A DNA stretch of 12,241 nt from Pseudolysinimonas_A sp965653335 (GTDB lineage: Bacteria; Actinomycetota; Actinomycetes; Actinomycetales; Microbacteriaceae), in contig CBFGZU010000059.1 in the NCBI GenBank assembly GCA_965653335.1, positions 1 through 12,241 of the forward strand. Direction: 5' to 3'. Positions 7,374-12,241 of the stretch are shown one piece after another (the stretch's first letter is position 1; each line of letters begins with the position of its first letter). Both the position numbers and the translations under genes were made by a program. Below the pieces are notes generated by a model. The model worked only from the letters and a program-made list of their open reading frames with translations, was not told the DNA's origin and made no database searches.

Positions 7374-7423
7374 GGTGCGTCGCCGCGCACGGTGCGCCGC
7401 TCAGCGGCTCGTGGCGACTCACC
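7374..7423. terminator. Branched inverted repeat between convergent plsC and dapD
   Basis: GGTGCGTCGCC (7374-7384) pairs with GGCGACTCACC (7413-7423) at 10 of 11 positions (one C-T mismatch). The enclosed 28 nt contain a perfect GCGCAC-G-GTGCGC dyad (7385-7397) and an overlapping GCCGC-TCA-GCGGC hairpin (7396-7408), so the whole could fold as a branched stem. A further 5-bp stem CCGGC/GCCGG (7350-7354, 7364-7368) directly follows the plsC stop. The site lies in the 84-bp gap between two genes pointing at each other, so a bidirectional terminator is the natural guess. There is no T-run on either strand. Confidence 0.45.
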
Positions 7424-7433
7424 CACCGTTGGA

Positions 7434-8357
7434 TCAGGTGTGGAGAGCCTCGTTGAGGATGACGGCGGCACCTTCGCGGGGGAGCGCTTCGACGGCGCCG
7501 GTGGCCGAGTTGCGCCGGAACAGGATGCCGGACGCCCCGCTCAGCTCGACCGCCTTGATCGTGCGGGGCGGCTCGCCGGGCACGAGGAGCGCGACCTTGG
7601 TGCCCGCCGTCACGTAGAGGCCGGCCTCGACGACGCAGTCGTCGCCGATCGAGATGCCGATCCCGGAGTTGGCGCCGAGCAGGGAGCGGGCTCCGACCGA
7701 TACGCGGTGCGTGCCACCGCCCGACAGGGTGCCCATGATCGACGCGCCGCCCCCGATGTCGGAGCCGTCACCGACGACGACGCCTTGCGAGATGCGGCCC
7801 TCGACCATCGACGCGCCGAGGGTTCCCGCGTTGAAGTTGACGAATCCCTCGTGCATCACGGTCGTACCGGGGGAGAGGTAGGCACCGAGGCGCACCCGGG
7901 CGGGGTCGGCGATGCGCACGCGCGCCGGGGTGACGTAGTCGACGAGCCGGGGGAACCGGTCGATGCCGAGCGACGAGATGCCGGCGCGCTGCAGGCCCGG
8001 GCGGAGCCGGTCGAACGCGTCGGGGAGCATCGGGCCGGCGGTCGTCCACGCGACGATCGGCAGGTGGGCGAAGATCCCGTCGAGGTTGATCTCGTTGGGG
8101 GCGACCAGCAGGTGCGAGAGCGCGTGCAGGCGCAAGTACGCGTCCGTCGTCGAGTCGGGTGCCGCATCCAGGTCGATGCCGAGGACGACGTGCTCGATGC
8201 GCACCTCCCGCCGCGTGTCGGGGCCCACGTGGGGGGCGAGGTCGGCGGGAAGCCCGTGGTCCGCCGGGTCGGCGAGGGTCGGCGCGGGGTACCAGGTGTC
8301 GAGAACCGTGCCGTCGTCGGCGATCGTGGCGAGCCCGTGGCCCCAGACGGAGGTCAT
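7434..8357 (-). CDS. dapD: Tetrahydrodipicolinate N-succinyltransferase (actinobacterial type)
   Basis: This 307-residue acyltransferase of the lysine/diaminopimelate pathway joins succinyl-CoA and tetrahydrodipicolinate to give N-succinyl-2-amino-6-ketopimelate, in the cytoplasm as a trimer. It is the actinobacterial form. An N-terminal mixed domain (1-150) precedes a left-handed beta helix of hexapeptide repeats (about 150-260). Segments VMHEGFVNFNAGTLG (167-181), MVEGRIS (184-190), VVGDGSDIGGGASIMGTLSG and LLGANSGIGISIGDDCVVEA are the family core. E186 corresponds by motif to the glutamate proposed as catalytic in M. tuberculosis DapD. The tail LFRRNSATGAVE (279-290) is also typical. The ATG at 8357 has TACCCT six nt upstream and no Shine-Dalgarno at a normal distance. 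It is divergent from dapE, the pathway's desuccinylase; the intervening aminotransferase dapC is not in the window. Confidence 0.95.
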   Translation of the reverse strand: MTSVWGHGLATIADDGTVLDTWYPAPTLADPADHGLPADLAPHVGPDTRREVRIEHVVLGIDLDAAPDSTTDAYLRLHALSHLLVAPNEINLDGIFAHLPIVAWTTAGPMLPDAFDRLRPGLQRAGISSLGIDRFPRLVDYVTPARVRIADPARVRLGAYLSPGTTVMHEGFVNFNAGTLGASMVEGRISQGVVVGDGSDIGGGASIMGTLSGGGTHRVSVGARSLLGANSGIGISIGDDCVVEAGLYVTAGTKVALLVPGEPPRTIKAVELSGASGILFRRNSATGAVEALPREGAAVILNEALHT

Positions 8358-8363
8358 CCCCCC

Positions 8364-8369
8364 AGGGTA
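8364..8369 (-). promoter_or_regulatory. -10 element of leaderless dapD
   Basis: On the minus strand TACCCT is followed by six G residues and then the ATG of dapD. The TANNNT match and 6-nt spacing place the mRNA 5' end at the start codon. No good -35 hexamer is visible; that region would lie inside the dapE start. Confidence 0.6.
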
Positions 8370-8377
8370 GTGCTGGC

Positions 8378-8383
8378 TAGGCT
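8378..8383 (+). promoter_or_regulatory. -10 element of leaderless dapE
   Basis: TAGGCT is followed by seven nt and the GTG start of dapE. With the dapD -10 only 8 bp away on the other strand, the two elements share a 33-bp spacer and cannot both be fully occupied by RNA polymerase at once. Confidence 0.6.
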
Positions 8384-8390
8384 GGCGACC

Positions 8391-9485
8391 GTGCCGATCG
8401 ATGCTCCGCCCCTCGACCTCACGGCCTCCGTCGTCGACCTCACCCGGCAGCTCGTCGACATCGAGTCGGTCTCGGGAAACGAGCGCTCGATCGCCGACGC
8501 GGTCGAGCGTGCGGTGCGGCTCTTTCCGCACCTCGAGGTCGTCCGCGACGCCGATGCCGTCATCGCCCGCACGACTCTTGGTCGCGAGCGCCGGGTCGTC
8601 ATCGCCGGGCACCTCGACACCGTCCCCGTCAACGGCAACCTCCCCGCCCGGCTCGCCGTCGATGAGCACGGTGGCGACACGCTCTGGGGCCGCGGCACGG
8701 TCGATATGAAGGGCGGCTGCGCGGTCATGCTCGCGCTCGCGGCACAGGTCGCCGCTCCGATCGTCGACGTCACGTGGGTCTGGTACGACCACGAGGAGGT
8801 CGAGAGTGCCCTCAACGGCCTCGGCCGGATCGCCGACACCCGCCCCGACCTGCTCGCGGCCGACTTCGCGGTGCTGTGCGAGCCGTCGAATGGCGAGGTC
8901 GAGGGCGGCTGCAACGGCACCCTCCGCGTCGACGTGCGTGCGACCGGCATTCGCGCCCACTCGGCGCGAGCGTGGATGGGGTCGAACGCGATCCATGCGA
9001 TCACGCCCGCGCTGCGGCGGCTCGTCGACTACGAGCCGCGTGAGGTCGAGGTCGACGGGCTCGTCTACCGCGAAGGGCTCAACGCCGTCGGCATCCGCGG
9101 GGGAGTGGCGGGCAACGTCATCCCCGACGAGTGCGTCGTCGAGGTCAACTATCGTTTCGCGCCCGATCGCGACGCGGCGGCCGCCGAAGCTCACGTGCGG
9201 GATGTTTTCGCCGGCTTCGAGGTCGAGGTCACCGACATCGCCGAAGGCGCCCGGCCCGGGCTCACCGACCCGCTCGCCCTCGACTTCCTCCGGGCGGTGG
9301 GCGGTGAGGCGCGACCCAAATACGGCTGGACGGATGTCGCCCGCTTCGCGGCCCTCGGCATCCCCGCGGTCAACTACGGCCCGGGCGATCCGTCGCTCGC
9401 CCACGCCGACGACGAACGCGTGCCGGTCGACCAGATCGAGCGGTGCGAGCGGGGTCTGCGAGCTTGGCTGCGCGCTGGAGCATAG
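8391..9485 (+). CDS. dapE: Succinyl-diaminopimelate desuccinylase
   Basis: This 364-residue M20-family di-zinc hydrolase removes succinate from N-succinyl-LL-diaminopimelate to give LL-DAP for lysine and peptidoglycan. Metal and catalytic residues are visible: H74 and D76 in GHLDTVP, D105 in WGRGTVDMKGG, E135 and E136 in YDHEEVES, E164 in LCEPSNGEVEGGCNGT, and H338 in SLAHADDE. The dimerisation (lid) domain spans about 180-290 and includes IRAHSARAWMGSNAIH. Length fits the actinobacterial branch. The GTG at 8391 is chosen because TAGGCT lies seven nt upstream and the first residues fit the family; the frame is open further upstream but would run into dapD. Divergent dapD supplies the same pathway. 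The stop TAG is one base before the start of the mannosyltransferase-like gene, so those two form an operon. Confidence 0.95.
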   Translation: MPIDAPPLDLTASVVDLTRQLVDIESVSGNERSIADAVERAVRLFPHLEVVRDADAVIARTTLGRERRVVIAGHLDTVPVNGNLPARLAVDEHGGDTLWGRGTVDMKGGCAVMLALAAQVAAPIVDVTWVWYDHEEVESALNGLGRIADTRPDLLAADFAVLCEPSNGEVEGGCNGTLRVDVRATGIRAHSARAWMGSNAIHAITPALRRLVDYEPREVEVDGLVYREGLNAVGIRGGVAGNVIPDECVVEVNYRFAPDRDAAAAEAHVRDVFAGFEVEVTDIAEGARPGLTDPLALDFLRAVGGEARPKYGWTDVARFAALGIPAVNYGPGDPSLAHADDERVPVDQIERCERGLRAWLRAGA

Positions 9486-9486
9486 A

Positions 9487-10725
9487 GTGACGGCCATTTC
9501 TGGCCACGGCGACGCCAGCGCCGACGGCCGTCTCGGCCGTCGGGTCACATGGGTGTGGAGAGTGCTGGCGATCTTCGTCGCCTCGCGCATCGTGACGACG
9601 ACGATCTTCCTCGTCGTGGCGAGTCTGCAGCAGCTGAGCGACCGCACGGGAGCGCATCCGGGCCTCGTCGAGTTCGCGAGCATCTGGGACGGCCAGTGGT
9701 ACTGGGTCATCAACGCATCCGGATATCCCGACGAGATCCCGCGGGACGACGCCGGCAACGCGACCGAGAACGCGTGGGCGTTCATGCCCGCCTACCCGTT
9801 CCTGTTACGGCTCATCACCGTGCTCGGGGTGCCGTTCCCCGTGATCGCGCCGATCGTGTCGCTGCTCTTCGCCGGGGCGGCGGCGCTCGTCTTCTTCCGC
9901 CTCATGGCCCGATTCCTGCCACCGGGGTCGGCGCTCTTCGCCACCGCGCTGTTCTGCACGGCGCCGCTGTCGACGATCCTGCAAGTGTCGTATGCCGAAT
10001 CGATGCATCTGTTCCTGCTGTTCGTCGCGCTGCTTCTGCTCGTCGACCGACGCTACGTGCTGCTCCTGCCGGTCGTCGTGCTCATGTCGCTCACGAGACC
10101 GAGTGGGCTCGCTTTCGCTCTCGCGCTCCTGCTGCACCTGATCCACCGGTTCGTCACCCGGTCGCGCGACCCGTTCCCCGCGCGGGAGCGGATCGAGGTG
10201 ATCGTCGCCGGGCTCGTGAGCGCGTTCGCCGGCGTCGCCTGGTTGCTCATCGCGTGGGCCGTGACGGGCGAGTTCACCGCCTACACCGACACCGAGTTCG
10301 CGTGGCGACGCGCGTTCGGCGTCGACGGGCACCTCATCCCGTTCACCCCCTGGCTGCAGGGAGCCGAGTTCTGGTTCGAGAAGTGGTTCGGGATGCCCGC
10401 CCCGATGTCGCTCGTGTTCGGAGCCGCGGTGCTCGTCGCCCTCGTCGGCGGATTCGCCGCGTTCCTGCTCAGCGGGTGGGCGCGACGTCTCGGCCCCGAC
10501 ATCCGGTTCTGGCTGGCGGCCTATGCGCTCTACCTGCTCGCGGTGTTCTTTCCGCAGTCGAGCACGTTCCGCCTGCTCGTTCCCCTCGCCCCGGCGCTCG
10601 GCGCCCTCGCCGTGCCGAGTTCGCCGGTGTGGCGGGCCACGTTGCTCATCGCCGGCGTCGCCGGCCAGGTGCTCTGGACGTACGGTCTGTGGCGCGCCGA
10701 CGTGTACGACTGGACCCCGCCGTAG
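9487..10725 (+). CDS. PIG-V-like mannosyltransferase, multi-pass membrane protein
   Basis: This 412-residue polytopic protein resembles actinobacterial PIG-V/GT-C mannosyltransferases, which use a polyprenyl-linked sugar on the outer face of the membrane. It has about nine or ten hydrophobic segments (near 24-47, 101-118, 120-140, 147-163, 172-186, 190-200, 206-219, 237-258, 307-328, 341-356, 384-399). The segment IWDGQWYW (66-73) lies in the first outside loop, with D68 at the position of the GT-C catalytic acid. SYAES (168-172) and TRPSG (203-207) recall PIG-V motifs. The GTG at 9487 has GGAG (9477-9480) six nt upstream and begins one base after the dapE stop, so translation is probably coupled. 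An in-frame start near 9553 is possible and would remove a polar 20-residue tail. The acceptor is unknown; a link to dapE beyond shared transcription is not evident. Confidence 0.78.
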   Translation: MTAISGHGDASADGRLGRRVTWVWRVLAIFVASRIVTTTIFLVVASLQQLSDRTGAHPGLVEFASIWDGQWYWVINASGYPDEIPRDDAGNATENAWAFMPAYPFLLRLITVLGVPFPVIAPIVSLLFAGAAALVFFRLMARFLPPGSALFATALFCTAPLSTILQVSYAESMHLFLLFVALLLLVDRRYVLLLPVVVLMSLTRPSGLAFALALLLHLIHRFVTRSRDPFPARERIEVIVAGLVSAFAGVAWLLIAWAVTGEFTAYTDTEFAWRRAFGVDGHLIPFTPWLQGAEFWFEKWFGMPAPMSLVFGAAVLVALVGGFAAFLLSGWARRLGPDIRFWLAAYALYLLAVFFPQSSTFRLLVPLAPALGALAVPSSPVWRATLLIAGVAGQVLWTYGLWRADVYDWTPP

Positions 10726-10750
10726 GCGGTGCCCGCTAGCACGGCCGCCT
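10724..10750 (+). terminator. Hairpin overlapping the mannosyltransferase stop codon
   Basis: AGGCGG (10724-10729) pairs with CCGCCT (10745-10750). Inside, TGC (10730-10732) pairs with GCA (10739-10741) around a CCGCTA loop, leaving a 3-nt bulge. The left arm begins within the TAG stop codon. There is no T-run after it. It probably ends the dapE operon or insulates the DUF3117 promoter. Confidence 0.4.
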
Positions 10751-10779
10751 GAACGCCACCCTCGGATCGCGGTCGCGGT

Positions 10780-10808
10780 TTTCGAGAGTCCCCCACATGC
10801 GGGATAAT
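10780..10808 (+). promoter_or_regulatory. Sigma-70-type promoter of the DUF3117 gene
   Basis: TTTCGA (10780-10785) and GATAAT (10803-10808) are separated by exactly 17 nt. GATAAT matches TATAAT at five of six bases and is the best -10 in the window. Transcription would start near 10815, giving a leader of about 25 nt that contains the Shine-Dalgarno. Confidence 0.65.
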
Positions 10809-10839
10809 GGAGGCTCAGGGCATCCGAAAGGGGAATTTC

Positions 10840-11010
10840 ATGGCTGCGATGAAACCGCGGACTGTTGACGGGCCGATGGAGGCCGTCAAGGAGGGTCGCC
10901 TGATCATCGTGCGCGTTCCGCTCGAGGGTGGTGGTCGGCTCGTGGTGTCGGTCAACGACGCCGAAGCGAAAGAACTGTACGAAGCCCTCGGCGGCGTGGT
11001 CAACGTCTGA
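10840..11010 (+). CDS. DUF3117 small conserved protein
   Basis: This 56-residue protein matches the actinobacterial DUF3117 family, whose M. tuberculosis member is Rv1211 as I remember it. The start MAAMKPRT and the core VPLEGGGRLVV (26-36) are the family hallmarks. It looks like a small soluble beta-hairpin plus helix protein; no catalytic motif or membrane segment is seen, and the function is unknown. The ATG at 10840 has a strong AAAGGGGA (10827-10834) five nt upstream. An upstream in-frame ATG at 10807 overlaps the -10 element and is rejected. It has its own promoter and is monocistronic, followed by a tandem hairpin pair. A classical promoter plus strong ribosome-binding site suggests high expression. 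Confidence 0.9.
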   Translation: MAAMKPRTVDGPMEAVKEGRLIIVRVPLEGGGRLVVSVNDAEAKELYEALGGVVNV

Positions 11011-11014
11011 GTTA

Positions 11015-11066
11015 TCTGCTTCGCCTTTCGGCGACAGGCTGTCTGCTTCGCCCTTCGGGCGACAGG
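11015..11066. repeat. Tandem pair of 24/25-bp hairpin repeats
   Basis: Copy 1 (11015-11038) and copy 2 (11042-11066) both read TCTGCTTCGCC, then a short centre, then CGACAGG. Each is an inverted repeat: TCGCC-TTTC-GGCGA (11021-11034) in copy 1 and TCGCCC-TTC-GGGCGA (11048-11062) in copy 2, each flanked by CTG/CAG. Copy 2 differs by compensating changes that add one G-C pair. The period is 27 bp. It fills the 62-bp gap between convergent DUF3117 and methyltransferase genes. It could act as a bidirectional terminator or be a REP-like element. Confidence 0.7.
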
Positions 11067-11072
11067 TCGGCC

Positions 11073-11705
11073 TCAGTCCGAGAGCTTCACGAGTTGAAGC
11101 AAGCCATCTCCTGCGGTGCTGAGCGCGGCGGCGACGGCTGACGACTCGGCGATCGTGGCGAGCAGCGCACGGTAATCGGCGACGGTGTCATCCCGCGCCG
11201 CCGGATCGGCGACGCGACCCCGCCACAGGGCGTGCGCGACGACGACGATCCCCCCGCGCCGCGCGATGCGCAGCCCGTGCTCCACGTAGTCGAGCAACGA
11301 CTCCGGGTCGGCATCGATGAAGACCAGATCGTAGGCGCCGTCGTTCATGCGCGGCAACACTTGAGCCGCGACACCGGTGATGAGACGGATGCGGTTGGCG
11401 GGCACATCCGCGTCGGCGAACGCGGTGCGCGCGACCTGCTGGTGGTCGTACTCGACGTCGATCGATGACAGCACGGCGTTCGGGGCGCCGCGCAGCAGCC
11501 AGAGCCCGCTCACTCCGGCGCCGGTTCCGATCTCGAGGATCGAACGGCACGTGCTCGCTGCGGCGAGCAGCGCGAGCTGGGCGCCCATCGCGGGGGTCAC
11601 CGCGTCGATGCCGAGCTCCATCGAATGCTGCCGGGCGATCGCGATCGTCTCCGGCTCAGCGACGAACTCTTCGGCATACCGCCAGCTCGAGTCCTTGTCC
11701 GCCAT
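11073..11705 (-). CDS. O-methyltransferase family protein (Rv1220c-like)
   Basis: This 210-residue SAM-dependent methyltransferase belongs to the class-I fold, COMT/CCoAOMT-like family. Motif I is LEIGTGAGVSGLWLL (57-71), with D83 in SSIDVEYDHQ for the ribose hydroxyls and YDLVFIDADPE (125-135) with D131 as a possible metal ligand. The second metal-binding pair, normally DN after the next strand, is replaced by AH in GGIVVVAHALWRG (151-163), as I also recall for M. tuberculosis Rv1220c. Activity may therefore differ from catechol-type enzymes, and the substrate is unknown. The ATG at 11705 is preferred over upstream in-frame starts because TACCCT lies six nt before it and the extra 40 residues would overlap tatB. 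It is divergent from tatB with a 58-bp spacer. Confidence 0.85.
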   Translation of the reverse strand: MADKDSSWRYAEEFVAEPETIAIARQHSMELGIDAVTPAMGAQLALLAAASTCRSILEIGTGAGVSGLWLLRGAPNAVLSSIDVEYDHQQVARTAFADADVPANRIRLITGVAAQVLPRMNDGAYDLVFIDADPESLLDYVEHGLRIARRGGIVVVAHALWRGRVADPAARDDTVADYRALLATIAESSAVAAALSTAGDGLLQLVKLSD

Positions 11706-11711
11706 CCTTCG

Positions 11712-11717
11712 AGGGTA
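11712..11717 (-). promoter_or_regulatory. -10 element of leaderless methyltransferase gene
   Basis: On the minus strand TACCCT is followed by CGAAGG and the ATG at 11705. It is the same hexamer and the same 6-nt spacing as at dapD. GAAGG touches the ATG and is too close to serve as a Shine-Dalgarno. Confidence 0.6.
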
Positions 11718-11750
11718 TCCGGCGATCCGCACCCGTCGTGGTAGCCCGGG

Positions 11751-11756
11751 TATCGT
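11751..11756 (+). promoter_or_regulatory. -10 element of leaderless tatB
   Basis: TATCGT is followed by GAGGGGC (7 nt) and the GTG start of tatB. The TANNNT match and spacing fit leaderless transcription. The -35 region is not recognisable. Confidence 0.6.
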
Positions 11757-11763
11757 GAGGGGC

Positions 11764-12153
11764 GTGTCCTTCGGGCTGACCTTCGACAAGCTGCTGATCA
11801 TCCTCGTGATCGCGGTGATTCTCATCGGTCCCGAACGGCTGCCCGGTTATGCCGCCCAGCTCGCGCGTCTCGTGAAGACGCTGCGCGGATTCGCCGCAGG
11901 CGCGAAAGAGCGCATGCGCGAAGAGATGGGGCCGGAGTTCGACGAAGTCGACTGGCGCAAACTGGATCCGCGGCAATACGACCCGCGCCGCATCATCCGC
12001 GAAGCCCTCGTCGACGACGTGCTCCCGCCTGCCAAACCGGTCTCGCCGAACGGCCCCGCCACGACGTCGCGCTACCGTGAAACCGCCTACGAGCAGCGTC
12101 AGCGCAAGCTTGGCAAGGGGAGGCCGGCGCCTTTCGACTCCGAGTCGACGTGA
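11764..12153 (+). CDS. tatB: Sec-independent protein translocase subunit TatB
   Basis: This 129-residue TatA/TatB family protein is predicted to be the receptor subunit that binds twin-arginine signal peptides with TatC. A short periplasmic N-terminus leads to one membrane helix (about 9-21, KLLIILVIAVILI). Then come the hinge GPERLP (22-27), where E24 fits the TatB-type glutamate-proline pattern, and an amphipathic helix (about 28-56, AQLARLVKTLRGFAAGAKER). The charged tail (57-129) is disordered-looking, rich in Arg, Pro and Asp. Length and the long tail fit TatB better than TatA. The GTG at 11764 is the only start that leaves a short N-terminus before the helix. tatC is not in the window. 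It is divergent from the methyltransferase, as in mycobacteria apart from the missing sigE block. Confidence 0.85.
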   Translation: MSFGLTFDKLLIILVIAVILIGPERLPGYAAQLARLVKTLRGFAAGAKERMREEMGPEFDEVDWRKLDPRQYDPRRIIREALVDDVLPPAKPVSPNGPATTSRYRETAYEQRQRKLGKGRPAPFDSEST

Positions 12154-12189
12154 CTCGGGGCGCGGGTGACGTAACTCGGGTGCGCGGGT
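12147..12189. repeat. Imperfect 21/22-bp tandem repeat across the tatB stop
   Basis: Copy 1 (12147-12167) begins GACGTGACTCGGG and ends GCGCGGGT. Copy 2 (12168-12189) begins GACGTAACTCGGG and ends TGCGCGGGT. They differ by one substitution and one inserted T, and GACGG (12190-12194) may start a third copy. Copy 1 contains the last codons and TGA stop of tatB (12151-12153), so duplication would have occurred at the gene end. Confidence 0.65.
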
Positions 12190-12241
12190 GACGGATCGGA
12201 TCCGCGAGCCGAGAGAGCGGGGACCCCTACCCCGATCGACT
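12154..12241. other. Intergenic tail downstream of tatB
   Basis: The last 88 bp hold the second half of the tandem repeat, a GGATCC-centred palindromic stretch (about 12193-12205) and a weak CGGGG/CCCCG hairpin (12218-12234). No gene start or clear promoter is visible on either strand before the window ends. Confidence 0.5.

Noticed and set aside
8358..9785. In-frame upstream extension of dapD across dapE
   Set aside because: DapD normally begins near MTSVWGHGLA. The extension lies antisense to dapE and has no family similarity that I recognise.
11706..11825. Forty-residue N-terminal extension of the methyltransferase
   Set aside because: It would overlap tatB antisense and skip the -10 element placed exactly for the ATG at 11705.
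1..12241. Defence island, prophage, biosynthetic cluster or CRISPR
   Set aside because: All eleven genes fall in known metabolic, regulatory or export families and the order is largely syntenic with other actinobacteria. No nuclease, helicase, integrase or spaced repeats are present.

Overview
The window looks like chromosomal DNA from a high-GC Gram-positive bacterium (Actinomycetota, most likely near the Microbacteriaceae). The evidence is the very high GC, frequent GTG starts, the actinobacterial form of DapD, the DUF3117 small protein, and several genes that appear to be transcribed without a leader. It holds eleven intact protein genes. I see no rRNA, tRNA, CRISPR, transposase, integrase or phage gene. 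The family assignment is inference; the actinobacterial assignment is firm.

Region 1 (1-3603): a relatively AT-rich leader of about 250 bp, then a two-gene operon on the plus strand. It comprises purU (10-formyl-THF deformylase) and an 824-residue flavoprotein of the dimethylglycine/sarcosine dehydrogenase type with a C-terminal GcvT-like folate domain. Together they form a one-carbon module: the flavoenzyme demethylates an N-methyl glycine and passes the carbon to tetrahydrofolate, and PurU releases formate and regenerates free tetrahydrofolate.

Region 2 (3607-6603): a PucR-family regulator on the minus strand, convergent with the flavoenzyme and divergent from a class III aminotransferase of the GabT type. 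The 120-bp divergent spacer carries a 13-bp dyad that is a candidate operator.

Region 3 (6663-10725): a plsC-type acyltransferase, then divergent dapD (minus) and dapE (plus), both of the succinylase branch of lysine/diaminopimelate synthesis, separated by only 33 bp. dapE is followed one base later by a multi-pass PIG-V-like mannosyltransferase.

Region 4 (10840-12241): a 56-residue DUF3117 protein with a clear sigma-70-type promoter and Shine-Dalgarno, a tandem pair of hairpin repeats, an O-methyltransferase-like gene on the minus strand, and divergent tatB. From memory, the order dapD, dapE, DUF3117, O-methyltransferase, tatB matches Mycobacterium tuberculosis Rv1201c-Rv1224, but the sigE-rseA-htrA block that lies between the methyltransferase and tatB there is absent here.

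I did not find a convincing new multi-gene system. The best leads are non-coding: a run of genes with a -10 hexamer 6-7 nt before the start codon (leaderless transcription), including divergent pairs in 33 and 58 bp spacers; a possible branched RNA/DNA fold between plsC and dapD; and two short tandem repeats near DUF3117 and tatB.
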